Source of the DNA: Hymenobacter persicinus
GTDB taxonomy: Bacteria > Bacteroidota > Bacteroidia > Cytophagales > Hymenobacteraceae
Assembly (NCBI RefSeq): GCF_004167665.1
Contig: NZ_SEWE01000023.1
Coordinates: 1-64,000 of the forward strand
Reading direction: 5' to 3'
DNA length: 64,000 nt
Shown here: positions 35,423 to 44,098 of the stretch, piece by piece
Layout of the letters: every line of letters begins with the position of its first letter
Numbering within the stretch: the first letter of the stretch is position 1
Position numbers and translations under genes: made by a program
Notes under the pieces: generated by a model
The model's input: the letters and a program-made list of their open reading frames with translations, nothing else
Databases searched by the model: none
What the model was told of the DNA's origin: nothing

Positions 35423-35755
35423 ATGCGTGCTTTTCGGTCCCATCTGGCGGTATTGCTGCTCCTGTGCTTCGTGCGGGTGCTGCTGCCCGATGCGCTGATA
35501 CTGGCCCTGCACGCCCACAAGCACACCGAGCAGGAACCTAGCCGGGAGCTGAAGACCGCCAAGGCTATCCTGACGGCCAAGCACCAGCACTGCCAGACTG
35601 ACCACTTCTGCACGCTGCCGTTTCAGGTAGCACCGCTGCTCGAATTTGGAGTGGCCGCGGCCTACTACCAGCCCCATTCCATCCGGCCATTTGTGGCCTG
35701 GGGCAAAGCTTCGGCCCCGGCAGCCCTGCTGCGCGGCCCCCCGGCCCGCGCTTAG
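35423..35755 (+). CDS. Small His-rich secreted protein upstream of a metal-type TonB receptor
   Basis: The product is 110 residues from the ATG at 35423, chosen because it follows the promoter and begins a signal-like helix (MRAFRSHLAVLLLLCFVRVLLPDALILALH). The mature part has HAHKHTEQ, then KHQHCQTDHFC, a cluster of His and Cys fit for metal binding, and ends LLRGPPARA. Small proteins with this His/Cys core and LRGPP tail commonly precede TonB-dependent receptors in Bacteroidota. It probably acts in the periplasm in metal handling; the metal is unknown. Confidence 0.65.
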   Translation: MRAFRSHLAVLLLLCFVRVLLPDALILALHAHKHTEQEPSRELKTAKAILTAKHQHCQTDHFCTLPFQVAPLLEFGVAAAYYQPHSIRPFVAWGKASAPAALLRGPPARA

Positions 35756-36041
35756 CGTCCCGCCTGTTTTGCCGCCCCGGCGCGTGCGTGGCTTGGCTGC
35801 GCACCGGCGGCCCACTCCCACTTTTTTTTTGCGGATACCAGCCCGCCCGCCACTCAGCCGCCCCGCTGGGTGGTGGGCGGCGGCTTGCCGCTTGGTATGC
35901 CGGCTCCCGCGCGGAGCCCGGCGCCGGCTCTCCTGGTTTGGTTGGAGAAACGGGGAAGGCGCCGGCCACTGGCTGGCGTTTTCTTCCCCCGGGGCTGCGC
36001 CCCCTTGCCGCTTCATTTTCTGATTTTCACTTCCCGCTGAT

Positions 36042-38465
36042 ATGTTCCGATTTTTTCTGGCTACCGCGCTGCTGGGGCCGGCCACTGCTGCCTGGGCCCA
36101 GTCGGCTCCGGCGCCTAAGCCCGCCCGCGTGGCGACCCTGCCGGTTACCGGCCGCGTTATCGACGACGCCACCAAAGAGCCCCTCCCGGGCGCCACGGTA
36201 TTGTTTCCCGACCTCAAGCAGGCCACGGCTACCGGCCCCGACGGCACATTTCAATTCAACAGCCTGCCTCGGGGACGCTTCCTGATGCAGGTGCGCTTTC
36301 TGGGCTACAACACCGTGGTGCGCACCGTAGACGTGGGCAGCCCCCAGGCCCTGGACGTTGCCCTGACTTCGGCCGCCACCGAAATTGGGCAGGTGGTCGT
36401 CACGGGCGTGTCGGCGGCCACCGAGCTGCGCCGCTCCCCGGTTCCGACCACCGTTATCGACCGGACCCGCCTCAATCAGACGGCGGCCAGCAATGCCGTC
36501 GATGCCATTGCCCACACGCCCGGCGTGGCCCAGATTACCACCGGCGCCGGCATCAGCAAGCCCGTTATCCGAGGGCTGGGTTCCAACCGCGTGATTACGC
36601 TCAACAACGGCGCCAAGCAGGAAGGCCAGCAGTGGGGCGACGAGCACGGCATCGAAATAGACGAGTACGCCATCGACCGGGCCGAGGTCATCAAAGGCCC
36701 CGGCAGCCTGCTCTACGGCTCCGACGGCATGGCCGGCGTGGTCAACTTCCTGGCCCCCGACCCGGTGGAGGAAGGTAAAATCCTGGGTTCGGTAGCGGCC
36801 AATTACCAAACCAACAACCATTTGCAGGGCTATTCCCTGCTCAATGCCGGCAACAAGAATGGCTTCAACTGGCTCGTACGCGGCAGCAGCAAGCTGGCCG
36901 GCGACTACCGCAACCGCTACGACGGCCGCGTCTACAACTCCGGCTTCCGGGAGCTCGACGCCAATGGCTACGTGGGCCTGAACAAAAGCTGGGGCTACTC
37001 CCACCTCACCGTGTCGTCGTTTAATCAGCGCGTGGGCCTCGTAGAAGGTGACCGGGACGAAACCACCGGCCGCTTCCTTAAGCAGGTGGCCTCCGGCGAC
37101 TCCGCCCTGGGCGTGCCCGTGACGGATGCCGACCTGCGCGGCTACGGCCTGGCCGTGCCCCAGCAGCAGATCAACCACTTGCGTATCGGCACCGACAACA
37201 ACTTCATTCTGGGCCAGAGCCGGCTGACGGTGAACGTGGGCTGGCAGCAGAACCTGCGCCGGGAATTCGGCAACGTAGTGGACCCGGCCGAAACCTCGCT
37301 GTTTTTCCAGCTCCGCACCCTCGACTACGCTGTGCGCTACTACCTGCCCGAAATGCGCGGCTGGAACCTCACGCTGGGCACCAGTGGCATGCAGCAGCAA
37401 AACGTGAACAAGGGCGTCGAATTCCTGATTCCGGCCTACCGCCTGTTCGACAACGGCGTGTTTGCCGTGGCCAAGAAAAGCTTCGGCCGCCTCGACCTCA
37501 GCGGCGGTCTGCGCGAAGACGTGCGCACCATCACCGGCGACGCGCTGTACCTGAATGCCGACGAGCAGCCGGCCGCCGATGGAGAGCTGAAGTTTGCGGG
37601 CTTCCGCCGCACGTTCCGCAACGTATCGGGCAGCGCGGGCGGCTCGTTCAGCGCCACCGACAAGCTGGTGCTCAAAGCCAACGTGTCGAGGGGCTTCCGG
37701 GCGCCCAACATTGCCGAGCTGGCCTCCAACGGCAAGCATGAGGGCACCATCCGCTACGAAATCGGGGAAACCAACCTCAAGGCCGAAACCAGCCTCCAGC
37801 TCGACGGGGGCGTGAGCTACACCACCGACCACGTCAGCCTGAGCGTGGATGCCTTCCGCAACCAGATTCAGAACTACATCTTCCCCAGCCGGCTCAATGA
37901 CTCCATTTCGGCCGAAGGTGACCCAGTGTTTCGCTACGGGCAGGGTACGGCCCGGCTGGCCGGCGGCGAAATCAGCCTCGACCTGCACCCCCACCCGCTC
38001 GACTGGCTGCACTTCGAAAACTCGTTTTCGATGGTGCGCGCCGTGCAGCTCGGCCAGTCTGCCGACCACAAATACCTGCCCTTCATTCCCGCCGACCGGC
38101 TGCAATCGGAGCTGCGGGTGAATTTCCGGAAGGTGGGCACCACCCGCCTGGCCAACCTCTACGCCCGCGGGGGCGTGGAGCACACCTTCGCCCAGAACCG
38201 TTTCTTCTCCGCCTTTGATACTGAAACCCGCACCCCGGGCTATACCCTCGTCAACCTGGGCCTGGGCTCAGACGTGCAGAACGCCGCGGGCAAAACGCTT
38301 TTTTCGGTGTTTCTGGCCGGCAACAACCTATTTGACGTGGGCTACCAAAGCCACCTGAGCCGCCTCAAGTACGCCGCCTTCAATGCCGCCAACGGCCGCA
38401 CCGGTGTGTTCAATCAGGGCCGCAACGTGAGTGTGAAGCTGGTGGTGCCCCTGGCTTTCAACTAA
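36042..38465 (+). CDS. TonB-dependent receptor, ZnuD-like, with carboxypeptidase-regulatory-like domain
   Basis: The product is 807 residues. A signal peptide (to about 20) is followed by a carboxypeptidase-D regulatory-like beta domain (about 28-115, TGRVIDDATKEPLPGATV, GTFQFNSLPRGRFLMQVRFLGY). Then comes a plug with VIRGLGSNRVITLNNGAKQEGQQWGDEHGIEID and RAEVIKGPGSLLYGSDGMAGVVNF, then a 22-strand barrel ending in a C-terminal Phe-Asn. The RGLG/WGDEHG plug form is that of metal-type (zinc/ZnuD-like) receptors. It follows the His-rich gene; a CDF exporter lies 1.8 kb further on. Metal uptake is inference. Confidence 0.85.
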   Translation: MFRFFLATALLGPATAAWAQSAPAPKPARVATLPVTGRVIDDATKEPLPGATVLFPDLKQATATGPDGTFQFNSLPRGRFLMQVRFLGYNTVVRTVDVGSPQALDVALTSAATEIGQVVVTGVSAATELRRSPVPTTVIDRTRLNQTAASNAVDAIAHTPGVAQITTGAGISKPVIRGLGSNRVITLNNGAKQEGQQWGDEHGIEIDEYAIDRAEVIKGPGSLLYGSDGMAGVVNFLAPDPVEEGKILGSVAANYQTNNHLQGYSLLNAGNKNGFNWLVRGSSKLAGDYRNRYDGRVYNSGFRELDANGYVGLNKSWGYSHLTVSSFNQRVGLVEGDRDETTGRFLKQVASGDSALGVPVTDADLRGYGLAVPQQQINHLRIGTDNNFILGQSRLTVNVGWQQNLRREFGNVVDPAETSLFFQLRTLDYAVRYYLPEMRGWNLTLGTSGMQQQNVNKGVEFLIPAYRLFDNGVFAVAKKSFGRLDLSGGLREDVRTITGDALYLNADEQPAADGELKFAGFRRTFRNVSGSAGGSFSATDKLVLKANVSRGFRAPNIAELASNGKHEGTIRYEIGETNLKAETSLQLDGGVSYTTDHVSLSVDAFRNQIQNYIFPSRLNDSISAEGDPVFRYGQGTARLAGGEISLDLHPHPLDWLHFENSFSMVRAVQLGQSADHKYLPFIPADRLQSELRVNFRKVGTTRLANLYARGGVEHTFAQNRFFSAFDTETRTPGYTLVNLGLGSDVQNAAGKTLFSVFLAGNNLFDVGYQSHLSRLKYAAFNAANGRTGVFNQGRNVSVKLVVPLAFN

Positions 38466-38528
38466 GCTCACTGCCCATTAGAGCAAGCCCAACATTAGGC
38501 CTTGCTTTACGTATTACGGAATATACCT

Positions 38529-38567
38529 AAAAGTAAAGCAGGTTCTGTTTGGATCTGCTTTACTTTT
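38529..38567. repeat. 13-13-13 palindrome between the receptor and the second XRE-like gene
   Basis: AAAAGTAAAGCAG (38529-38541) and CTGCTTTACTTTT (38555-38567) are perfect 13-base arms with a 13-base spacer, followed by TTT. A further TTGCTTTAC near 38502 repeats half an arm. It could terminate the receptor mRNA, or act as an operator for the XRE-like gene 40 bp on. Confidence 0.75.
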
Positions 38568-38607
38568 TTTGTGATTTCCAACATCATAAAGCACAACCAG
38601 CTTGAGT

Positions 38608-39135
38608 ATGCAAAACGTTGCGGCAAACATGGGCCTGCTGCCCCGGCTCCGGGCTTGGTTTGGGCTGAGCCAGACTGGTCTGGGCCAGTGCCTGGGGCTG
38701 AGTAAGATGATGGTGTCGCAGGTGGAACGCGGGGTGCGGGGACTGCCGGGGCGGGCCGCTATGCCCCAGGCGGCCCTCACGCTGGCCCTGCATTCCACCG
38801 CTACCGACCCCAGTCCGGAGCCGCTGGACGCCCAAGCGGTGCTTCAGCGTCAGCAGGCTTGCCAGCAGCGGGCCAACCAGCTGGCTTTTGAGTTGAGCGG
38901 AATGCTGGAGCGGGCTACTTGGGCCCGGCGGCGGCTGGCGGCCTTGCCCACCCTGCTGGCGGCCCTAGCGCCGCCGGGTACTGCCGCACCAGCTTGGCTG
39001 GCCACCTTCGAAGCCGACGCCCGGCAGGAGCTGGCGCGCAGCGGCACCACGGCTCAGGCCCTGCTGCGCCTGCGGCTGGCGGCTCTCACGGCCGAGGTAG
39101 CCGAGGCCGAGCAGCTACTGGCGCCAACCAAGTAA
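38608..39135 (+). CDS. XRE-like helix-turn-helix protein, paralogue of the 3267 gene
   Basis: The product is 175 residues from the ATG at 38608 (a TTG at 38602 is in frame). Residues 11-45 (RLRAWFGLSQTGLGQCLGLSKMMVSQVERGVRGLP) form an XRE-type HTH closely parallel to the 3267 product, including GLSQ and the LP at its end. The remainder is a helical Leu/Ala/Arg/Glu-rich region with the same ALLRLRLAALTAEVAEAE ending. Both genes lie downstream of large palindromes. DNA binding is likely; targets are unknown. Confidence 0.65.
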   Translation: MQNVAANMGLLPRLRAWFGLSQTGLGQCLGLSKMMVSQVERGVRGLPGRAAMPQAALTLALHSTATDPSPEPLDAQAVLQRQQACQQRANQLAFELSGMLERATWARRRLAALPTLLAALAPPGTAAPAWLATFEADARQELARSGTTAQALLRLRLAALTAEVAEAEQLLAPTK

Positions 39136-39295
39136 GCCCATCTACTGTGGGTGTGACACGCCTGCCGTGTGGCCTGGCCACCTACTGCGACGACAGGACC
39201 GAACGGAATGGTAAAACGCTCGTACTTTGGCGCCCATCTATTCCCTTACTTCCGGGCCCACCCACGGCCAGCCGGGCCGTCATTTCCCCCATCCC

Positions 39296-40150
39296 ATGTT
39301 CCGACTCTCCTTTCTCTGGTTCGCGCTGCTGTTCGGGTTTGCTTCCGCTGCAAACGCTCAAAACGCCGTTAAAAGCCCCGCAGCCGCCCCTCTGGTTATC
39401 GGCCAGACGTTTACCCTGAACTCCAAAGTGATGGGGGAAATGCGCCGGATCAACGTGTATCTGCCGGCGGCCTACCAGGACTCGGCCACGCTGCGGCTGC
39501 CGGTACTTTATATGCCGGACGGGGGCCTCAAGGAGGATTTTCTCCACGTGGCCGGGCTGGTACAGGTGCTGACCGGCAACGAAGGCATGCGGCCCTTTAT
39601 CCTGGTGGGCATTGAAAATACCCAGCGCCGACGCGACATGACGGGCCCCACCACCAACGCCGAGGACAAGAAGATTGCGCCTAAAGTGGGCGGCTCGGCC
39701 ACGTTCCGGCAGTTTATCCGCACGGAGCTGATGCCAGAAATAACCCGGCGCTACCGCACCACGTCCGAAAAAGCCATTGTGGGCGAGTCGTTGGCAGGGC
39801 TGTTTGTCTTGGAAACAATGGTTCTGGAGCCTGCCCTGTTCGACACCTACGTGGCCATTGACCCTAGTATCTGGTGGAACAACGAGCAGCTCGTAAATCA
39901 GGCTGGTAGCCTCCAGCTTAAGGAAGACGGCGCGCCCAAAACGCTGTACGTGGCCACCAGCAGCGATGCGCAGGGTCCCGCCGCCCAGCGCCTCGACCAA
40001 ACTATGCGAGCCAAGGCCGGCCGCGCCCTGAAGTGGTACTACGCGCCCATGCCTCAGGAAACCCACGCCACCATCTATCATCCGGCGGCCCTGCAGGCCT
40101 TTCGCACCGTGTTTAAGCCCCAGCCGGTAGCGAAGCCGACCAGCCACTAA
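39296..40150 (+). CDS. Secreted esterase, alpha/beta hydrolase (EstD/Fes-like)
   Basis: The product is 284 residues from the ATG at 39296, with signal peptide MFRLSFLWFALLFGFASAANAQ; an upstream in-frame ATG at 39227 lacks this. It belongs to the putative esterase family (IroE/BesA/EstD type): RRINVYLPAAYQDS, LPVLYMPDGG, nucleophile elbow GESLAGLF (Ser), IDPSIWWNN and a C-terminal HAT(I)YHPAAL with the catalytic His. Relatives hydrolyse siderophore esters or acyl esters. Location by a TonB receptor makes a siderophore or metallophore role possible but not shown. Confidence 0.8.
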   Translation: MFRLSFLWFALLFGFASAANAQNAVKSPAAAPLVIGQTFTLNSKVMGEMRRINVYLPAAYQDSATLRLPVLYMPDGGLKEDFLHVAGLVQVLTGNEGMRPFILVGIENTQRRRDMTGPTTNAEDKKIAPKVGGSATFRQFIRTELMPEITRRYRTTSEKAIVGESLAGLFVLETMVLEPALFDTYVAIDPSIWWNNEQLVNQAGSLQLKEDGAPKTLYVATSSDAQGPAAQRLDQTMRAKAGRALKWYYAPMPQETHATIYHPAALQAFRTVFKPQPVAKPTSH

Positions 40151-40295
40151 AAGCATCACCGGCCGAGTTGAACCCCAAGGCTGAGTTCGGAGTAAGGAGC
40201 AGAGCTCGTTGCCGCTACGTTGCTGCCCGGCACCCAGTAGTGAACGAGCCGGCGCTGTGCCGCAGTTTTACCTGTCCCCGCTTTCTGCTCTTCCC

Positions 40296-41240
40296 ATGGC
40301 CCACGACCACCACGGATCCGACCACGCCGGTCATCACCACGGCCCCCCGCCTGACGGCAACTTCAGCAAGGCCTTTGGCTGGGGCATTGCCCTGAACCTG
40401 CTGTTTGTGGCCCTGGAAGCCGCGGGCGGGCTGTGGGCCAATTCCTCGGCCCTGCTTTCCGACGCGGGTCATAACCTGAGCGACGTGCTGAGCCTGGCCC
40501 TGGCCTGGGGCGCGGCGCTGCTGGCCAAGCGGCGCTCCTCAGCCCGCTACACCTACGGCTACAAGGGCATTACGATTCAGGCGGCACTGCTGAATGCGGC
40601 GCTGCTCTACGCGGCGCTGGGCGGTATTCTGTGGGAAACCATCAGCCACCTGCGCCACCCCGAGCCGGTGAACGGCAAGCTGGTGATGCTGTTGGCCGGC
40701 CTGGGCATTGTAGTCAACGGCTTCACGGCCTGGCTGTTCAGCAGCGGGCAAAAGGGCGACGTAAACGTGCGCGGGGCTTACCTGCACATGCTCACTGATG
40801 CGCTGGTATCGGTGGGCGTGGTTATCGGCGGGGGGCTGGTGCTCTGGACCGGCTGGCTCTGGCTAGACCCGGTTATCAGCCTGGGCATTCTGGGCATTGT
40901 GGCCTACGGCTCCTGGGGATTAATGCGCGAAACCGTGCAGCTGAGCATGCAGGCCGTACCCGCGGGCATTGACCTGGAAAAAGTGCGGGAGTTTCTACTG
41001 GCCCGGCCCGGCGTGACCGACGTGCACGACCTGCACGTGTGGCCGTTGAGCACCCAGGAAACGGCCCTCACGGTGCACTTGGTGCGCCCCAGCGGCAGCG
41101 GTCCGGCTAATACTTTTTTGCAGGAGCTACACCACGCCCTCCAGCACGAGTTCAACATCGGGCACAGCACCGTCCAGATTGAGCAGGACTCGCCCCTAGC
41201 CGGGCCCCACGGCTGCTGCGACGAGGAGGACGCGGCCTGA
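40296..41240 (+). CDS. Cation diffusion facilitator (CzcD/ZitB type)
   Basis: The product is 314 residues from the ATG at 40296 (MAHDHHGSDHAGHHHG, a His-rich N-tail). It has six transmembrane helices and the metal-binding pair ALLSDAGHNLSDVLSL and AYLHMLTDALVSVGVV (HxxxD), which indicates Zn2+ preference in known CDFs. The cytoplasmic C-terminal domain has VTDVHDLHVWPLS and ends GCCDEED. It exports Zn2+ (or Co2+/Cd2+) in exchange for protons. It follows the esterase with 145 bp between. Confidence 0.93.
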   Translation: MAHDHHGSDHAGHHHGPPPDGNFSKAFGWGIALNLLFVALEAAGGLWANSSALLSDAGHNLSDVLSLALAWGAALLAKRRSSARYTYGYKGITIQAALLNAALLYAALGGILWETISHLRHPEPVNGKLVMLLAGLGIVVNGFTAWLFSSGQKGDVNVRGAYLHMLTDALVSVGVVIGGGLVLWTGWLWLDPVISLGILGIVAYGSWGLMRETVQLSMQAVPAGIDLEKVREFLLARPGVTDVHDLHVWPLSTQETALTVHLVRPSGSGPANTFLQELHHALQHEFNIGHSTVQIEQDSPLAGPHGCCDEEDAA

Positions 41241-41301
41241 ACCCAACATCAGCGAAATCTGACTAATATGCGGCTTCTATCCGCCCGTTTCGCTTCGCTG
41301 C

Positions 41302-42552
41302 ATGCCCACGCCCACCCTGCCGGAAACTCCCGTCAAAACCGCCTCCCTGTTCAGCGCCATCGTCATTGTGGCCTCGCTGGGCTACTTCGTCGACATCTAC
41401 GATTTGATCCTGTTCAGCATCGTGCGGGTGAAAAGCCTGAACGAGCTGGGCATCACGGCCGCGGCCGAAGTCACCGACCAAGGCCTGTTTCTGATCAACA
41501 TGCAAATGGGCGGCATGCTGCTCGGCGGCATTCTGTGGGGCATCCTGGGCGACAAGCGCGGCCGGCTGTCGGTACTCTTCGGCTCGATTCTGCTGTATTC
41601 GGTGGCCAACCTCGCCAACGGCTTCGTGCAAACCATCGACCAGTACGCCTGGCTGCGCCTGATTGCCGGCGTGGGGCTGGCCGGGGAGCTGGGCGCGGGC
41701 ATCACGCTGGTGTCCGAAACGCTGCCCAAGGAAAAGCGCGGCTACGGCACCATGATTGTGGCCACCGTGGGCGTTTCGGGCGCCATGCTGGCCTACTGGG
41801 TGGGGGAGGCCCTGGGCTGGCGCAATGCCTACTTCGTGGGCGGCGGCCTAGGCCTGGCGCTGCTGGCCTTGCGGGTGGGCGTGTACGAGTCGGGCATGTT
41901 TGAGCAAACCAAGCAGACCGACGCGCCCCGCGGGCAGTTTCTGAGCCTCTTTACCAACGGCCCCCGCCTGGCCCGCTACCTCAAGTGCCTGCTCATCGGC
42001 GTGCCGCTGTGGTTCGTGGTCGGCATCCTGATTACGCTGGCCCCGGAGTTTGGCCGGGAGCTGGGCGTGACGGGCGCCGTGACGGCCGGCCTGGCCGTGT
42101 TCTGGTGCTACTTCGGCCTCGTCTTCGGCGACTTTGCCAGCGGCACGCTCAGCCAGTTGCTGCGCAGCCGCAACCGCGCCCTGCAGCTTTTCCTGGGGCT
42201 GTGCGGCGTGATGGTGGCAGCTTACCTCTTCGGCACCCGCGGCGTGTCGCCTACCGTCTTCTACGCCGTGTGCTTTCTGCTGGGCCTGTCGGTGGGCTTT
42301 TGGGCGCTGTTTGTGACCGTGGCCGCCGAGCAGTTTGGGACCAACCTGCGGGCCACGGTGGCTACCACGGCGCCCAACTTCGCCCGGGGCTCGGTGGTGC
42401 TACTCGTGCCGCTGTTCAAGGGCCTGACCGGGCCGCTGGGCTTTATCGGCAGCGCCATCACCATTGGCCTGGTCTCGTTGCTGGTAGCCTTCTGGGCCGT
42501 GAGCAGCCTGCCCGAGAGCTACGGCAAAGACCTCGACTACGTGGAAGAATAA
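41302..42552 (+). CDS. MFS transporter
   Basis: The product is 416 residues with 12 transmembrane helices. The loop between helices 2 and 3 carries GILGDKRGR, the MFS signature, and the second half shows a degenerate copy. It looks like the sugar-porter/metabolite:H+ symporter branch: FSAIVIVASLGYFVDIYDLILFSIV at helix 1 with a membrane Asp pair, and LRLIAGVGLAGELGAGITLVSE in helix 4. The substrate is not predictable. It starts 61 bp after the CDF gene. Confidence 0.88.
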   Translation: MPTPTLPETPVKTASLFSAIVIVASLGYFVDIYDLILFSIVRVKSLNELGITAAAEVTDQGLFLINMQMGGMLLGGILWGILGDKRGRLSVLFGSILLYSVANLANGFVQTIDQYAWLRLIAGVGLAGELGAGITLVSETLPKEKRGYGTMIVATVGVSGAMLAYWVGEALGWRNAYFVGGGLGLALLALRVGVYESGMFEQTKQTDAPRGQFLSLFTNGPRLARYLKCLLIGVPLWFVVGILITLAPEFGRELGVTGAVTAGLAVFWCYFGLVFGDFASGTLSQLLRSRNRALQLFLGLCGVMVAAYLFGTRGVSPTVFYAVCFLLGLSVGFWALFVTVAAEQFGTNLRATVATTAPNFARGSVVLLVPLFKGLTGPLGFIGSAITIGLVSLLVAFWAVSSLPESYGKDLDYVEE

Positions 42553-42618
42553 GCCGGCTGGTTCCCAACCATGCGGGGCCCGCGCCGTTACAGACGCAGC
42601 CGTACCATCGGCCCTGCC

Positions 42619-43011
42619 ATGAAAAAGATTCTTGCCCTATTTGCCTTCGTTACCCTGCTGACCGGTGCTGCCCAGGCCCAGACTACGACCCCAACTCCGG
42701 CGCCCACCATGTCGACTACGCCCGAGCAGCCCGCGCTGACGCCCGCCATGCAGGAGCAGCGCGCCGCCGAGGCCCGCACCACCTACGACGCCCAGAAGCA
42801 GCAGGCCAACGCCAGCGCCCAAGCCTCCCGCGACACCCGCAGTGCCATGCAGGAAAGCAAGCAGCAGCTGCGCGAACAGAAAAGCCAGATGCGCGCCCAA
42901 AGTGCCCAGCTCAAGGAGCAGCGCCGGACGGAAAAAGATGCCCGGGCCAAAGAAAAGGCCGCCCGTACCCAGATGAAGGAAGAAAAGAAGCGGGCCAAAG
43001 AAATGAAGTAA
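42619..43011 (+). CDS. Periplasmic charged helical protein
   Basis: The product is 130 residues from the ATG at 42619, with signal peptide MKKILALFAFVTLLTGAAQAQ. A Thr/Pro-rich stretch (TTTPTPAPTMSTTP) follows, then a continuous helix of Gln, Arg, Lys, Glu and Ala (QASRDTRSAMQESKQQLREQKSQ...) to the end. It is probably a periplasmic coiled coil. Function unknown. Terminator 26 bp downstream. Confidence 0.7.
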   Translation: MKKILALFAFVTLLTGAAQAQTTTPTPAPTMSTTPEQPALTPAMQEQRAAEARTTYDAQKQQANASAQASRDTRSAMQESKQQLREQKSQMRAQSAQLKEQRRTEKDARAKEKAARTQMKEEKKRAKEMK

Positions 43012-43036
43012 GCCGCCCGCCGGTCCGTCAGTTCCG

Positions 43037-43062
43037 AAAACTCCGGCTTCGGCCGGAGTTTT
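43037..43062 (+). terminator. Rho-independent terminator
   Basis: AAAACTCCGGC (43037-43047), TTCG loop, GCCGGAGTTTT (43052-43062), then TT. Perfect 11-bp stem with a stable UUCG tetraloop. Confidence 0.95.
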
Positions 43063-43108
43063 TTGTTACCTAAGCATTCCTCTCTTCTACCCTTCTTTTC
43101 CCCGCCCT

Positions 43109-43558
43109 ATGGCTGACCGTCCGACCAAGAACAAGCCCATGTACTACCCCTGGCACCATTTCGTGCTGCTGCCCGCCGCCCTGGTGCTGGCCGGCTACGG
43201 CATCCGCCGCTATATCGGCGTAGCGGGCCAGGACGACGAAATTGCCCGGCTTTGGTTTACGGTCATGGCCCTGGCCGTGGTGGGCCTGGGCGTGCTCATC
43301 ATGCTGCGCCAGCACTACGCCCTGAGCTTGCAGGACCGCCTGATCCGGCTGGAGGTGCGCCAGCGTTACTTCGAGCTGAGCGGGCAGCGCCTGCAGCCGC
43401 TGGAAAGCCAGCTCAGCATGGCCCAGATTCTGTCGTTGCGCTTCGCCGGCGACGCCGAGCTGCCCGCGCTGGTGCAGGCGGCCATCACCGAAAAACTCAG
43501 CCCCCAGGACATCCAGGCCCGGATTCAGGACTTCCAGTTCGACTACCTGCGGGTGTGA
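43109..43558 (+). CDS. DUF6526 family membrane protein
   Basis: The product is 149 residues. Two transmembrane helices (about 17-36 and 48-66) follow a conserved start KNKPMYYPWHHF. The cytoplasmic part has LQDRLIRLEVRQRYFELSGQ, LSMAQILSLRFAGDAELPALVQ, and SPQDIQARIQDFQFDYLRV, features of the DUF6526 family in Bacteroidota. Function unknown. Confidence 0.85.
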   Translation: MADRPTKNKPMYYPWHHFVLLPAALVLAGYGIRRYIGVAGQDDEIARLWFTVMALAVVGLGVLIMLRQHYALSLQDRLIRLEVRQRYFELSGQRLQPLESQLSMAQILSLRFAGDAELPALVQAAITEKLSPQDIQARIQDFQFDYLRV

Positions 43559-43698
43559 GCCGGGCACTAAAGTTTCCGGCGTGGATTTTTCCGCCGACTT
43601 TTGTGTTGAAGTAAGCTCCCGGCACAGGGCCGGGCGGTGCAGTTCTTCCATTCCTCACGTTCAGCTCTCCCGTCACCGGGCGGCAGGCGCCCCTGCTT

Positions 43699-44001
43699 AT
43701 GATTCTCTACAACGTTACCACCAGCCTCGACCCGGAAATTGCCGAAGAGTGGGTTACCTACATGCGCGACATCCACATGCCGGAAGTAATGGCCACGGGC
43801 TTTTTCCTCAAAAGCCAGCTTTGCCGCCTGCTCAACGAAGAAGACAACGGCATCACCTACGCCTCCCAGTACTACTGCGTGAGCCTGGAGCAGCTCGAAG
43901 AATACCAGCTGGTGGCCGCCCCGGCTTTGATTCAGGAAATCGAAAAGCACTTCGGCGGCCGCTACGCCTCCTTCCGCACCATGCTGGAAGTGGTAGACTA
44001 G
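43699..44001 (+). CDS. DUF4286 family protein
   Basis: The product is 100 residues, cytoplasmic, and full length. MILYNVTTSLDPEIAEEWVTYMRDIHMPEVMATGFF, then SQYYCVSLEQLEEYQ and FGGRYASFRTMLEVV, is the DUF4286 pattern, a ferredoxin-like dimeric fold common across Bacteroidota. Function unknown. Confidence 0.9.
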   Translation: MILYNVTTSLDPEIAEEWVTYMRDIHMPEVMATGFFLKSQLCRLLNEEDNGITYASQYYCVSLEQLEEYQLVAAPALIQEIEKHFGGRYASFRTMLEVVD

Positions 44002-44022
44002 CTTCGCGCCGACGGACCACAA

Positions 44023-44054
44023 AAAAGGGCTGCTTCGTTCGGGGCAGCCCTTTT
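44023..44054. terminator. Convergent terminator between DUF4286 gene and GNAT gene
   Basis: AAAAGGGCTGC (44023-44033) with GCAGCCCTTTT (44044-44054), a perfect 11-bp stem flanked by A and T runs on the appropriate sides. Confidence 0.9.
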
Positions 44055-44098
44055 CGATTCTTTTGACTTCGGCAACCACCGGCGGCGAAACCGGTGGG

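Noticed and set aside
35788-36285. 165-codon frame upstream of the TonB receptor
   Set aside because: It overlaps the receptor start in another frame and is low-complexity Pro/Arg-rich. The 286-bp gap before the receptor holds only GC-rich stem-forming sequence.
36027-38183. 718-codon minus-strand frame opposite the TonB receptor
   Set aside because: Antisense shadow of a clear receptor gene.
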